Shown here piece after piece: positions 1 to 11,900 of a DNA stretch of 64,000 bases (positions are counted from its first letter, which is position 1; every line of letters begins with the position of its first letter). The position numbers and the translations under genes are program-made. The notes under the pieces were generated by a model. The model did not search any database. It was not told the origin of the DNA and worked only from the letters and a program-made list of their open reading frames with translations. The DNA lies in assembly GCA_028278425.1 (NCBI GenBank), contig JANQEJ010000193.1, positions 1 through 64,000 of the forward strand. The letters are read 5' to 3'. The DNA is from Planctomycetota bacterium. Its GTDB lineage: Bacteria > Planctomycetota > UBA1135 > GCA-002686595.

Positions 1-2417
1 ACGACGTAGGTCGTCGTCGCCTGGATCGGACGTCCGATGGTCACGGGCCCGGGCGCCACTCGGTCGCACGTGGACCAGATCGTCGTCTCCGTCGGACCGT
101 AGAGGTTCCAGAGCTCGTCGCCGCAGCTCGCGAGCTCCTCCGCGAAGTCGCGCGGCAACGCCTCGCCGCCGCACAGGATCCGCAGCCCGCGCCGCCCGCG
201 CCAGCCGGCGATCCGGAGCATCCGCCACGTCGCGGGCGTGGCCTGCATCACCGTCACGCGCTCGTCGTCGACCAGGCGGCGCAGCCGCGCGGGATCGGAC
301 GCGTCGTCCGCGCTGGCCATGAGCACCGACCCGCCGGCGAGAAGCGGCCCGAAGAGCTCGAGCACGGCGATGTCGAACGAGAGCGTCGTCACCGCGAGCA
401 GGACGTCGTCCGCGGCGATCCCGGGCTCGCGCAGCATCGACTCGAGGAAGTTGACCACGGAGCGGTGCCGAATCCGCACGCCCTTCGGCTGGCCGGTCGA
501 GCCCGACGTGTAGATGACGTAGGCGAGCGCGTCGGGATCGACGTCGACCTCGGGCGGACCCGGGTCCTCGCCGTCGCGGAGGTCGGAGTCGAGCTGGGTC
601 AGCACACGCTCGAGCCCCGCGTCTTCGCGCATGAAGTCCAGGCGCTCCGCGGGAAACTCCGGATCGAGCGGCACGTAGGCCGCGCCGCTCTTCAGCATCC
701 CGAGCAGCGCGCACACGAGGTCGGGCGTCCGCTCCAGCTTCACGCCAACCAAGTCGCCGGGGCCGACGCCGTCGGCGATGAGCTGGTGCGCGAGCCGGTT
801 CGAGCGCGCCTCGACTTCGCCGTAGGTCACGCGCTCCTCGTCCTGCCGCAGCGCGACCGCCTCCGGCGCGCGCCGCGCCATCTCCTCGAACCGCCGGTGC
901 AGGACGAGCGCACCGTCGTCTCCGCGCCGCGGCCCGCGGCTCCACGCCGCGAGCGACTGACGCTCCTCTCCCGTCAGGATCGGCAGCGTCGCGATCGACC
1001 GCCCCGGATCCTCGACCACCGCGTGCAGCAGCGTCTCGAGATGCCCGAGGAACCGCCGCACGGTCGCCGGCTCGAACAGGTCCGCGTTGTACTCGAAGTC
1101 GATGCGGATCGCCTCGCTGAGCACGGTCGCGTAGAGCGTCAGGTCGAGCAGCGTCCCCGCCTGGGCGAGGTTGTATTCCATCTCGACCTCGCCGCCGAGC
1201 ACCTGCTTGTAGCCCTGGAAGTCGACGAAGTTGAACATGACCTGGAAGAGCGGGTTCATGTCCAGTTGCCGCTCGGGCTGCAGCGCGTCGACGATCTTCT
1301 CGAACGGGAAGTCCTGGTGGTCCTGCGCCTCGAGGCTCACGTCGCGCACGCGGCGCAACAGCTCGCGGAAGCTCGGCTCGCCGCCGAGGTCGGTGCGCAG
1401 CACGAGCGTGTTGACGAAGAAGCCGAAGATGCTCTCGAGCTCGGCGCTCCCGCGGTTGCCGACCGGCGAGCCGACCGCCAGGTCGGTCTGGCCCGTCCAG
1501 CGGAAGAGCAGCGCCTTGAACGCGGCGAGGAGGACCATGAAGAGCGTCACGCCCTCGTCGCGCGCGAGCTTGCGCAGCGCGGCGGTGAGCGCTTCGGACA
1601 GGTCGAGCCCCTCGCGCCGTCCGAGCGACCGCCAGTCGCCGCCGCGGGCATGGTCGGTCGGCAGCGCGAGCACGGGCAGGCCGGCGAGCCGCTCCGCCCA
1701 GTACGCGAGGCCGTCCTCGAGCCGCTCTTCCGTCAACCACTCCCGCTGCCAGACCGCGTAGTCCTTGTACTGGATCGGCAGCGGCGGCAGCTCGCCCTCC
1801 TCGCCCTGCAGGAGCGCCGCGTAGCAGACGCCGAGCTCGGCGCCGGTGATCTGAACCGAGAGACCGTCGGCGACGATGTGGTGTACGCACGAGACGAACT
1901 CCCAGTCCTCGTCGCCGAGTCGGATGAGCCGCAAGCGGATCAGCGGCCCCGTCCGCAGGTCGAACGGCGTGAGGACCTCCTGCTCGACGAGGCGCACCCG
2001 CTCGTTCTCGCGCTCCGCCGCCGGCAGGCCGCGCAGGTCGACCGGATCGAGCTTGATCTCGAACGGCGGAACGACGCGCTGCACCGGCTGGTCGTCGACG
2101 ACGTCGAAGACGGTGTGCAGCGTCTCGTGGCGGCGCGCCAGCCGTTGGAACACGCGCTCGAACGCCTCGACGTCGAGCTTGCCCTTGAGCCGCGCCACGC
2201 CGGGGATGTGGTGCGCGGGGTTGCCCGGCTCGAGCTGCTCCATGAACCAGAAGCGCTCCTGCGAGAACGAGAGCGGAAACGGCCCGTCCTCGGGCTTGAG
2301 CGGGCGGATGACCTTCGCGATCCCCGCGGCGCGCTGTTTTTCCTGCAGCTTCCGTTCGAGCAGCTTGCGCTTGGCGGGGGAGAGCTTGGCCAGGCGCCTC
2401 GAGAGCTCGTCGGTCAT
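1..2417 (-). CDS. Non-ribosomal peptide synthetase, C-A(Gly), truncated by window edge
   Basis: This is the first 805 codons of an NRPS that continues beyond position 1. Residues about 40-470 form a condensation domain with the HHIVADG form of the HHxxxDG motif. An adenylation domain follows, with the core YTSGSTGQPKG and the LYGPTETT motif close to the edge. Reading the Stachelhaus pocket by motif alignment to GrsA gives D-I-L-Q-L-G-L-I-W for nine of ten positions. That matches the glycine code as I recall it, so the enzyme should join the upstream polyketide to glycine. The ATG at 2417 overlaps the stop of PKS B (ATGA), indicating translational coupling. The PCP and any release domain lie outside the window. 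The fold and function are certain; substrate is an inference. Confidence 0.95.
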   Translation of the reverse strand, partial: MTDELSRRLAKLSPAKRKLLERKLQEKQRAAGIAKVIRPLKPEDGPFPLSFSQERFWFMEQLEPGNPAHHIPGVARLKGKLDVEAFERVFQRLARRHETLHTVFDVVDDQPVQRVVPPFEIKLDPVDLRGLPAAERENERVRLVEQEVLTPFDLRTGPLIRLRLIRLGDEDWEFVSCVHHIVADGLSVQITGAELGVCYAALLQGEEGELPPLPIQYKDYAVWQREWLTEERLEDGLAYWAERLAGLPVLALPTDHARGGDWRSLGRREGLDLSEALTAALRKLARDEGVTLFMVLLAAFKALLFRWTGQTDLAVGSPVGNRGSAELESIFGFFVNTLVLRTDLGGEPSFRELLRRVRDVSLEAQDHQDFPFEKIVDALQPERQLDMNPLFQVMFNFVDFQGYKQVLGGEVEMEYNLAQAGTLLDLTLYATVLSEAIRIDFEYNADLFEPATVRRFLGHLETLLHAVVEDPGRSIATLPILTGEERQSLAAWSRGPRRGDDGALVLHRRFEEMARRAPEAVALRQDEERVTYGEVEARSNRLAHQLIADGVGPGDLVGVKLERTPDLVCALLGMLKSGAAYVPLDPEFPAERLDFMREDAGLERVLTQLDSDLRDGEDPGPPEVDVDPDALAYVIYTSGSTGQPKGVRIRHRSVVNFLESMLREPGIAADDVLLAVTTLSFDIAVLELFGPLLAGGSVLMASADDASDPARLRRLVDDERVTVMQATPATWRMLRIAGWRGRRGLRILCGGEALPRDFAEELASCGDELWNLYGPTETTIWSTCDRVAPGPVTIGRPIQATTTYV

Positions 2418-5400
2418 TCCTCTTCCCGAGCGAGCAGGCGTTCCGCCTCCTCCTCCGAGAGCCCCTCGACCTCGGCGAGCAGCGCGTCGTCCTCCGCGAG
2501 GTCGCGCTCGACGTCGACGACGAGGCCGGTCTCGGCCAGCAGATCGAGCACCGTCTCGGCGAAGCCCGACACCGACTCGGCGGCGACCACCGCGGCCATC
2601 GGCACCGTCACGCCGAGGTCGGCCTGCACGCGGTTCCTGAGCTCGACGCCCATCAGGGAGTCCAGCCCGAGGTCGGTGAACGGGCGCCGCGCATCGATCG
2701 CGTCGGGCGGAATGCGCAGCACGCGGCCGAGCGCGCGCGTCGTGTAGGCGGCGAGCATCTCGGGGCGCGCGGCCGCGTCGGCGTTGCGCAGCTCGTCGAG
2801 GAGCTCCGGCTCGGCGTCGTCGGACCGGGTCGGAAGCGCGGCGAGGAAAGCGGAGAGCCGCGGGATCGTCACGCCGGGCGGCAGTGTCTGCGCGAAGCGC
2901 CGCCAGTCGATGGAGAAGAAGCCGACGTGCGCCTCGCCCATGGCGAGCGCGGCGTCGAAGGCGTCCAGGCAGCGTTCGGGCGCGAGCGCGTGCATGCCGA
3001 AGGACTCGATGCGTCGCGTCGCGGCGCTCGAGCGCGCCGCCATGCCGGCCTCGCTCCACGGGCCGAAGTCGATCGCCAGCGCGGGGAGCCCGCGCGCCGC
3101 GCGTTCTTCCGCGAGCGCGCCGAGCACCATGTTCGCCGCGACGTAGTTGGACTGGCCGGGGCTGCCGATCGGCACGGCGGACGACGAGAGCAGGACGAAG
3201 TGCTCGAGCCCGGCGAGGTTCTCCGCCGCGCGGTGCAGGTTCCACGCGCCGATCGCCTTCGGGGCGAGGACGCGTTCGAAGCGCTCCCAGCTCTGCTCGG
3301 CGAGGACGCCGTCGTCGAGCACGCCGGCCGCGTGGACGATCCCGCGAAGGTCCGCGATCGAATCGACGAGCTCCTTGCACGTCGCCCGATCGGAGACGTC
3401 GCAGCGTCGCACCTCGACCGCCGCGCCGCCGAGGGTCGCGGGCGCGTCGTCGTCCGACGCGCTTCGGCCGACGAGCACCACCCGCTCCGCGCCGCGCTCG
3501 CCGAGGCGTTCGGCGAGGCGCAGGCCGAGCGCGCCGAGGCCGCCGGTGACGAGCCACGTTCCGCTCAGCTCGAGCGGCGCCGGTGGATCGCGGTCGAGCT
3601 CCTCCAAGCGCGCGGCGAGCCGTTCGCCGCCGGCGAGCTTGATCTCGTCCTCGTGATCCCCGGCCAAGAGCTCGTCGATCAGTGCGTTGGGCGCGTCGTC
3701 GTCCAGCTCGATGCGCTTACACCGGAGCTCGGGATGCTCCGCCGCCGTGACGCGGCCGAGGCCGAAGAGCGCCGCTCCGCCGAGCCCGCCGCGGGCGAGA
3801 AGCGTGAGCGGCGGGGGCTGCGGCAGCCGCGCGAGCGTCTTGACGAGTTGAAGTGCCTCGCCCACGTTGGTCTCGAGCGTGTCGACTTTCGCGTTCAGGC
3901 CGCGAGCGAAGAGGACGCCGGCGGTGACGCCTTCCAGCGGAAGCCCGTCGCCCGGACGCGCGACCCGAACGTCGGCGCCGCGCTCTCCGAGCGCGGCAGC
4001 GAGCCTCTCGCCCGCGCCGTCCGCATCCGCGACGACGAGCCACGTTCCCGCGGCACTTCCCGCCGTCGAAGCCGGAACGGCGACCCACGTCGGGCGCGTG
4101 AAACCGAGCTCGACCCGTCGCGCGCCCGTCGCGCCGCGGCGGTCCGGCAGCGACCAGTGGCGCTCCTTCTGGAACGGATACGTTGGAATCGTCACGCGCC
4201 GCCGCTCCTTGCCTTCGTAAGCGGCGTCCCAGTCGATGCGCAGGCCGTCGACGTACGCCCGGGCGATCTCGGGCGCGCTCGCCGGCAGCGAGAGGGCCTT
4301 GGCGGCGAAGCGCTCCTGCACGTCGCCTTCGAGCACGCCCTCGCCGGAGCGCGCGCGCAGGCGTTGCACGATCTCGTCGCGCGACGTGCCGAGCACGGCG
4401 AGTCTGTAGCGGAAGTGCGAGCGCCCGCGGCCGGCGGTGAAGCAGGCGTCGTCGAGCTCGTCCGCGTTCATGGACGCGAGCCGCTCGGCGCATCGTTCGG
4501 CCAGCTCGGCCAGCGCCTCGGGCGTGCGCGCCGAGACCGGGAAGACGCGCTCCGTCCCGTCGGGCTCGGGCCGCGGCGGGTCCGGCGCCGGTCCCTCGCC
4601 GACGACGACGTGCGAGTTCGTGCCGCTGAACCCGAACGACGAGAGCCCGGCGATGCGCCGGCCGCTCGGCGGATTCCACGGCATGGGCTCGGTGGGGATC
4701 TGGAACGGGAGCTTGTCCCACGGGATGTGGTGGCTCGGTTCGCGGAGGTGGATGTGCGGCGCGATCTCCTTGTGCTCGAGCTGGAGGATGATCTTCGCGA
4801 GACCCGCAGCGCCGGCCGCGGCCTCGAGGTGGCCGAGGTTCGTCTTCACCGACGCGACGACGAGCGGGTTCTCCGCGTCGTGGCTCGCGCCGAAGATCGC
4901 ACCGAGCGCGCCCATCTCGATCGGGTCGCCGAGCGAAGTCCCCGTGCCGTGCGCCTCGACGAAGCTGACGTCGCCGGGCTCGACGTGGGCTTGCTTGAGC
5001 GCGGCGCGGATGACCGCTTCCTGGGACGGGCCGTTCGGCACCGTGATGCCGCCGCTCGCGCCGTCCTGGTTGATCGCCGAGCCGAGGATGCACGCGAGGA
5101 TGCGGTCGCCGTCGCGCTCGGCGTCGGAGAGGCGCTTGAGCAGGAACATCCCGATGCCCTCGCCGCGCCCGTAGCCGTCGGCGCTCTCGTCGAAGGACTT
5201 GCAGCGCCCGTCGCGCGAGAGCATGTGCGCGTTCGAGAAGACCATCGACGACATCGGCGACAGCACGAGGTTGACGCCGCCCGCGAGCGCGGCGTCGCAC
5301 TCGCGCATGCGCAACGCCTGCGCGGCGAAGTGGATCGCGACCAGCGACGCCGAGCAGGCGGTGTTGACCGCCACGCACGGCCCGGTGAGGCCGAACGAAT

Positions 5401-5983
5401 ACGAGATGCGGCCCGCCGCCGCGCTGTGGCTCGTGCCGGTTCCCGTCGGCGCGAGGATGTCCTCGTACTCGACGTGCCGGCACATCTCGATCGAGTAATC
5501 GGTGTTCGAGATGCCGATGTAGACGCCGGTCGGCGAGTTGCGCAGGCTCGACGGCGCGATGCCGGCGTGCTCGAACGCTTCCCACGACGTCTCGAGCAGA
5601 AGCCTCTGCTGCGGGTCCATCATCGACGCCTCGCGCGGCGAGATGCCGAAGAACTGCGGGTCGAAGAGCGCGAGGTCGCCGAGGAAGCCGCCCTCGCGCG
5701 GGACGACGCGGCCGGGCGTGTCGAAGTCCTCGTCGTAGAACTCGTCGACGTCCCAGCGTGTCGGCGGAACCTCGCTGACCGCGTCGCGACCCTCGGCGAT
5801 CACGCGCCAGAACTCCTCGCCGTCGGCCGCCTCGGTCCCGCCGCCGGCGGGATAGCGTCCGCCCATGCCGACGACGGCGATCGGCTCGTGCAGCGCCTTG
5901 AGCTTGCCCTGCGCCTCCTGCAGCCGCAGGAGCGCCTCGCTCATCAGCGCGCGGTAGTCGGGGCTGTCGCCGTCCTTGGCCAT
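2414..5983 (-). CDS. Type I PKS B: KS-KR-ACP module lacking an AT
   Basis: This 1189-aa protein extends and reduces the chain once. The KS (about 33-460) has Cys210 in NTACSAS, His345 in EAHGTGT and His385 in TNLGH. The usual post-KS linker (about 480-550) runs almost directly into the post-AT linker ending YPFQKERHW (about 601-610). The roughly 300-residue AT expected between them is absent. A KR structural half and a catalytic KR with [18 protein letters not shown] (B-type LDD) and SNYVAAN follow. The ACP contains DLGLDSL. There is no DH or ER, so a beta-hydroxy group is expected. The malonyl unit must come from an AT in trans or from the AT of PKS A. The start is 12 nt after the PKS A stop, and the stop overlaps the NRPS start. 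Confidence 0.95.
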   Translation of the reverse strand: MAKDGDSPDYRALMSEALLRLQEAQGKLKALHEPIAVVGMGGRYPAGGGTEAADGEEFWRVIAEGRDAVSEVPPTRWDVDEFYDEDFDTPGRVVPREGGFLGDLALFDPQFFGISPREASMMDPQQRLLLETSWEAFEHAGIAPSSLRNSPTGVYIGISNTDYSIEMCRHVEYEDILAPTGTGTSHSAAAGRISYSFGLTGPCVAVNTACSASLVAIHFAAQALRMRECDAALAGGVNLVLSPMSSMVFSNAHMLSRDGRCKSFDESADGYGRGEGIGMFLLKRLSDAERDGDRILACILGSAINQDGASGGITVPNGPSQEAVIRAALKQAHVEPGDVSFVEAHGTGTSLGDPIEMGALGAIFGASHDAENPLVVASVKTNLGHLEAAAGAAGLAKIILQLEHKEIAPHIHLREPSHHIPWDKLPFQIPTEPMPWNPPSGRRIAGLSSFGFSGTNSHVVVGEGPAPDPPRPEPDGTERVFPVSARTPEALAELAERCAERLASMNADELDDACFTAGRGRSHFRYRLAVLGTSRDEIVQRLRARSGEGVLEGDVQERFAAKALSLPASAPEIARAYVDGLRIDWDAAYEGKERRRVTIPTYPFQKERHWSLPDRRGATGARRVELGFTRPTWVAVPASTAGSAAGTWLVVADADGAGERLAAALGERGADVRVARPGDGLPLEGVTAGVLFARGLNAKVDTLETNVGEALQLVKTLARLPQPPPLTLLARGGLGGAALFGLGRVTAAEHPELRCKRIELDDDAPNALIDELLAGDHEDEIKLAGGERLAARLEELDRDPPAPLELSGTWLVTGGLGALGLRLAERLGERGAERVVLVGRSASDDDAPATLGGAAVEVRRCDVSDRATCKELVDSIADLRGIVHAAGVLDDGVLAEQSWERFERVLAPKAIGAWNLHRAAENLAGLEHFVLLSSSAVPIGSPGQSNYVAANMVLGALAEERAARGLPALAIDFGPWSEAGMAARSSAATRRIESFGMHALAPERCLDAFDAALAMGEAHVGFFSIDWRRFAQTLPPGVTIPRLSAFLAALPTRSDDAEPELLDELRNADAAARPEMLAAYTTRALGRVLRIPPDAIDARRPFTDLGLDSLMGVELRNRVQADLGVTVPMAAVVAAESVSGFAETVLDLLAETGLVVDVERDLAEDDALLAEVEGLSEEEAERLLAREEE

Positions 5984-5995
5984 GCGGAGCGCAGT

Positions 5996-8900
5996 CTAAT
6001 CGCCCGACATGGCATCGATCTGCTCCGCGAGCCTGCGGGCGAGATCGTCGTCGCTCAGACCGTCCAGCTTGGCCGCCAGCGGCTCCTCCGGCGCGGCTTC
6101 CGCCGCCTCGGCCGGCTCGGCGGGGACGACCTGCTCGACGAGGTATCCCACGAGCGCCTCGAGGTTCGGATAGTCGAAGAGCAGCGTCGCCGGAAGCGAG
6201 CAGGCGAGGCTCGACTCGAGCCGGTTGCGCAGGTCGACGGCGAGGAGCGAGTCGACGCCGAGGTCGCCGAAGTTGCGCAGCGGATCGAGACCGCCGGAGT
6301 CCCCGAAGCCGAGCACGCGCGAGAGCTGGCCCTCGAGGAAGGCGGCGAGGACGTGCGGGCGTTCCGCGGCGGGCGCGCGCTCGAGCTCCTCCAGGATCGC
6401 CGACTTCTCGGCGGTGTCCGCTTCGGCGGTGATGAAGGACGCGAAGAACGGCGGCGCGCCGGCGCGGTACTGGCGCAGGAACTTCGACCACTTGATCGGC
6501 AGCACGGCGACCTGCGGCACGTCCGTGTGCAGGAGGCGCTCGAACACCTTCGCGCCCTGTTCCGGCGTGATGCTCTTCAGGCCGATCTCGGCGAAACGCA
6601 CCTGGTTGCGACGCGCGAGGCTCGCGGCCATGCCGCCGCCGGACCAGGGGCCCCAGTTGACGCTGAGCCCGGCGAGCTCGTCCGCCTGCCGGCGCCGCGC
6701 GAGCGCGTCCATGAAGGCGTTGCCGGCGGCGTAGGAGCCCTGCCCCTGCGCGCCGACGAGCGCGGTCATCGACGAGAAGCAGACGAAGAAGTCGAGGTCG
6801 AGGTCCTTCGTGAGCTCGTGAAGGTTCCACGAGCCGGCGATCTTCGGCGCGAGCACGTGGCGGAAGCGCTCCCAGTCGAGGTTCAGGAGCACGCCGTCGT
6901 CGAGGACGCCGGCCGCGTGCACGACGCCGCCGAGCGGCGCGTCCGTCGCCGCGATCTCGTCCAGCAACGCGGCGAGCGCGTCGCGGTCGGCCACGTCCAC
7001 GCAGGCCACCCGCACCTCGGCGCCGGTGGTCTCGAGCTCTTCGATCGCCGCCTTCGCGGCTTCGTTCTCGTCCGAGAGGCCGTTGCGCCCGGCGAGCACG
7101 AGGTGGCGCGCGCCCTCGTCGACCAGCTCGCGCGCGACGACCAGGCCGAGCGCGCCGAGGCCGCCGGTGACGAGGTAGATCCGGTTGCTGACCACCTTGG
7201 GCGCCTGGCTCGGGTCGCCGTTGGGCAGGGCGACGACGACCTTGCCGACGTTCTTCGCCTGGGCGAGGAACGAGAAGGCCTCGACCGCGCGGCGGATCGG
7301 GAAGGCGCGCACGGGCAGGGGGCGCAGCGTGCCGGCGGCGAAGCCGGCGGAGAGCTCGCTCTGCAATTGCCCGATCAGCTCGGGCTCTTCGACGACGGTG
7401 TCGCTCAGGTCGAAGAGGAAGTACTCGGCGTCGGGGCGCTCCGCCGCCATGCGCTCGCGGTCCCAAACGCCGATCTTGCCGATCTCGACGAAGCGGCCGC
7501 CCTTCGCGAGGCAGCGCACGCTCGCGCCCACGAACTCGTTCGCGAGGCAGTTCAGCACGACGTCGACACCCTCGCCGTTCGTGAGCTCCAGGACCTCGTC
7601 GGCGAAGTCGAGCGTGCGTGAGTTCATCACGTGCTCCACGCCCTGGGAGCGCAGGTGCTCCCACTTGCCCGGGCTGGCGGTGGCGAAGACCTCGCAGCCG
7701 GTGCGCTGCGCGAGCTGGATCGCCGCCTGCCCGACGCCGCCGGCGGCGGCGTGGATCAGGATGCGGTCGCCCTTCTTGATCTTCGCGCAGTGGTCGAGGC
7801 TGTAGAACGCGGTGAAGAAGACCGTTTGAAGCGCGGCGGCCTCGATCAGGTCGACGCCCTCGGGCTTCTTGATCACCGCGCTCGCCGGGAGCGTCACGTG
7901 TGTCGCCATCGAGCCCGGCGTCGAGGCGAGCACCTCGTCGCCCACCGCGAGCCCTTCGACGTCCGCGCCGACCGCCGCGATCCGGCCGCAGCACTCGTAG
8001 CCGAACGGCTGGTCCTCGGCGCGCGTGACGCCCTGCGCCTCGGAGAACTCCTTGAGCATGCCGAGCGCGAACAAGACGTCCTTGAAGTTCAGCGCGGTCG
8101 CGTGCACCGCGATCTCGACTTCGCCGGGTCCCGGCGCGCGGCGCTCGAGCGGCACGAGCCGCAGGTTCTCGAGCACGCCGTAGCTCGAAACGCGCAGGTG
8201 GTAAGCCTCGCTGTTCGGGACGGGAAGCTCCGCGCCGAGCTCGCCCAGGCCGCGGACGAGGCGCGGCGCGTAGCGCGTGTCCTCGCGCCACGCGACCTGG
8301 TCCTCGTCGTCGCCGTTGAAGAGCTCCTCGATAAGACGGCCCGCGTCTTCGGCGGGCGAGCTCGAGCCCGGGTCGAGATCGACGCGCAGGCAGCGCAGCT
8401 CGGGATGCTCGAGCGTGATCGTACGCGCGAGGCCCCAGAGCGCCGCGCCGTCGAGGTCGAGGTCCGCCGGGTCGTCGTGATCGTAGTGCTCGAGCGCCTG
8501 CGCTCCGCGCGTGGCGAGCACGAGCCGCGGCGGCGCCACCGGCTTCTTCTTCGCAACCGCCTGAACCGCCGCGAGCACGGCGCCGCAGATGCGCTCTTGC
8601 GCTGCATCGGAGCCGATCGGGTCGCCGTTCGCGAGCGCGCCGGCGTGCAGGATCGCCTGCGGCGCGCCGAGGCGGTCGAGCTGCGCCGCGATCGCTCCCG
8701 GATCGCTCGCGTCCGCGGCGGGCAGCAACGCGGCGGTTCCGCCGCGTGCCTCGATCTCCTTCGCGACGGCGTCGCCGACGCCGCCGGCGTCCGCGAGGAT
8801 GAGCCAGTCGCCCGCCGTGGCCGGCGCTTCGCCGTTGCCGCCGGGCTCCGCCGTTTCGAGGGGCGCCGGCTGCCAGACGACGGTGTGGATCAGGCTCTTC

Positions 8901-11900
8901 ACGGCTTCGTCGGCGCGGGAAAGCGCCGCGCGGTCGGCGCGCACGAGCTGGAGCCCCTCGACCGCCGCCACCGGGCGTCCTTCCGGGTTGAAGAGCTTTA
9001 GGTCGAGCTTGAGTGTGCGGCCCTCGCCGTAGTCGCCCTCGCGGAGCCGCGAGTGGATCCAGATCTCCGCGCCCGGCGCCTCGGCCAGCGTCACCGCCTC
9101 GATGCCGATCGGCAGGAAGAGCTCCTCGAGATCGCCGCCCGCGGCCACCGCGGCGGTGGTCTGGAAGCACGCGTCGAGCAGCACCGGGTGGATGCGGAAC
9201 TCGTCGGACTCGGCGAGCTTGTCGATGAGCTTCACGCGCGCGAGCACCTCGTCCTTGCGGAAGCGGATCTCGCGGAGCGCCTGGAAGCACGGCCCGTAGT
9301 CGAGCCCCGCTTCGCTATAGGAGCCATAGAACTCGGCCGGCGAGAGCGCGGTCCAGTTTCCCGCCGAGAGGGCCTGCAGGTCGCCGTCGAGCGAGGCCTC
9401 GAACGGCTCGACGTGCCCCGACGCGTGCAGCGACCACTCGTCCTCGTTCATCTCGTCGGCGGCCGGCACGAGGCTGTAGACGCGGAAACCGACGCCCGCA
9501 CCCTCGTGCGTGACGACCGTTTGCACCGTGCGCGTCTCCTTTCCGACCGGCAGCGCCTCCTGGATCGCCGCGCCGGTCAGCCGCAGGCGCGTGTCGTGCA
9601 GCGCCTCGGCGGCGGCGGAGAGTCCCATCTCGACCAGCGCGGCCGCGGGAAGGATCGCCCCGCCGAAGACGCGGTGGTCGGCGAGGAAGGCGGGCGCGTC
9701 TTCCGAGAGATAGGACTCGAAGAGCAACGCGTCGTCCTCGAGCACCGCCGCGGGCAGCCGCACGCCGATCAGCGGGTGGTACGCACCGCCGCTTCCGGCG
9801 GCGCGCGTCGCGCCGGGTCGGCGCTCGTACCAGAAGTGCTCGCGCTGGAACGGGTAGTGAGGCAACCGCACGCGGCGTCCGGAGCGTCCGTAGATCGCGG
9901 CCCAGTCCAACGGCGCGCCGAGCACGTAGAGCTCGCCGAGCGACGAGAGCAGCGCCTGCAGGTCGCCCTGTCCCTGGCGGAGGCTCGGTAGCCACGCGGT
10001 CGTCTTCGTCTTGAGGAAGCGCCGCGCCATGCCGAGCAGGACCGGCGTCGGGCCGAGCTCGAGGAAGACGTCGCAGCCTTCGCCGTTCAGCGCTTCCATG
10101 CCCTCCTGGAAGCGCACCGGGCTCTTGACGTGGCGCACCCAGAACTCGGGCAGAGCGATGTCGTCGCCCGACGGGCCCGGGTCGAGGTTGGAGATCACCT
10201 CGATGGTCGGCGAGCGATAGTCGACCTCGCGCGCGACCTTCTCGAACTCGGCGAGCATCGGCTCCATCAGCGGCGAGTGGAACGCGTGCGAGACCGTCAG
10301 GCGCTGCGCGGTCACCTTGGCGGCGGTCAGCTCCGCTTCGATCGCGTCGATCGCGGGCGTGGCGCCGGAGAGGACCGTCGACAGCGGGCCGTTCATCGCC
10401 GCGATCGAGACCTGGCCGGCGTTGCGCTCGACGTACGGCTTGACCTCGTCGGGGCTCGCGAAGACGGCGAGCATGCTTCCCGGCTCGGTCCGCTCGTTCA
10501 TGAGCCGCCCGCGCGCCGCGATGAGCTTCAGGCCGTCCTCGAGCGAGAACACGCCGGCGACGCAGGCGGCGACGTACTCGCCGACGCTGTGCCCGAGCAC
10601 GCGTTGGGGCGTGATGCCCCAGGCGCGCCACATTTCGGCGAGGGAGTACTCGAGCGCGAAGAGCGCCGGCTGCGTGTACTCGGTGTGGTCGAGCAGCTCC
10701 GTCGCGTCGCCCCACAACACGTCGAAGAGCGGCTTCTCGAGCAGCGGCGCGAGGATCTCCGCACAGCGGTCGAGCGTCGCGCGGAAGACGGGCGCGCTGT
10801 CGTAAAGCTCGCGCCCCATGCCGGCGTACTGCGAGCCCTGCCCCGTGAAGAGGAAGGCGATCCGCGGCTCTTGCGCGCTCGCCTGGCCGCGCAGGCCGAC
10901 GTTGGGCTCGCGTCCGGCGTCCTTGAGCTGGCGCCGCATGTCGGCGACGCCGGCGGCGGTGACGGCGAAGCGGTGGGGAAGGTGCGCGCGGCCGACGGCG
11001 GCGGTGTAGCAGACGTCGTGCAACGACGGCGCGTCTTGCTCGCCGAGCGCCACGCGGTAGCGCTCGATGAGCTCGGCCAGCGCCTCCGGCGTGTTCGCGG
11101 AGAGCGTGAGCAGCGTGACGGGCGTCTTCGGCTCGGGCGCGGCTTCCTCCGGCGGCGCCTCCTCGAGCACGACGTGCGCGTTGGTGCCGCTGAAGCCGAA
11201 GGAGCTGACGCCGGCGCGCCGCGGCTTGTCGCCGCGCGGCCAGGGCGTGCGCTCAACCGGCACCTTCACGATCGACGTGTCCCACGGGATGTGCGGGTTC
11301 GGCGTGCGGAAGTTGAGATGCGGCGGGATCTCCTCGTGCTGGAGCGAGAGCACGACCTTCATCAGACCGGCCAACCCCGCCGAGGTCTCGGCGTGGCCGA
11401 TGTTCGTCTTCACGGAGCCGACGACGAGCTCGTCGTGCGTCGGCTTGAAGACCGCGTCGAGGGCGCCGACCTCGATCGGATCGCCGAGCGACGTGCCGGT
11501 GCCGTGCGCCTCGACATAGGAGACGTCCGCCGCGTCGACCTGGCCGTCGGCGAGCGCCTCCTGGATCACCGCCTCCTGGGACGGTCCGTTCGGGACGGTC
11601 AATCCGCCGCTCGCGCCGTCTTGATTGGACGCGGTGCCGCGCACCAGCGCGTAGATGCGGTCGCCGTCGCGCTTCGCGAGCGAAAGCGGCTTGAGCACGA
11701 CCGCCGCGATCCCGTCGGCCCGCACGTAGCCGTCGCCCGAGGCGTCGAACGTCTTGCAACGCCCGTCGCCCGACAGCATGTTCGCTTGCGAGACCGACAG
11801 CGACGACACCGGATCGATCAGGAGGTTCGTACCGGCGGCGACGGCGGCGGTGCACTCGCCGCGGCGGATGCTCTGCACCGCGAGGTGCACGGCGACGAGC

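Noticed and set aside
2927-7621. Very long plus-strand open frame antisense to the PKS genes
   Set aside because: The minus strand encodes intact KS, KR, ER and ACP motifs here; the antisense frame is an artefact of high GC with no domains.
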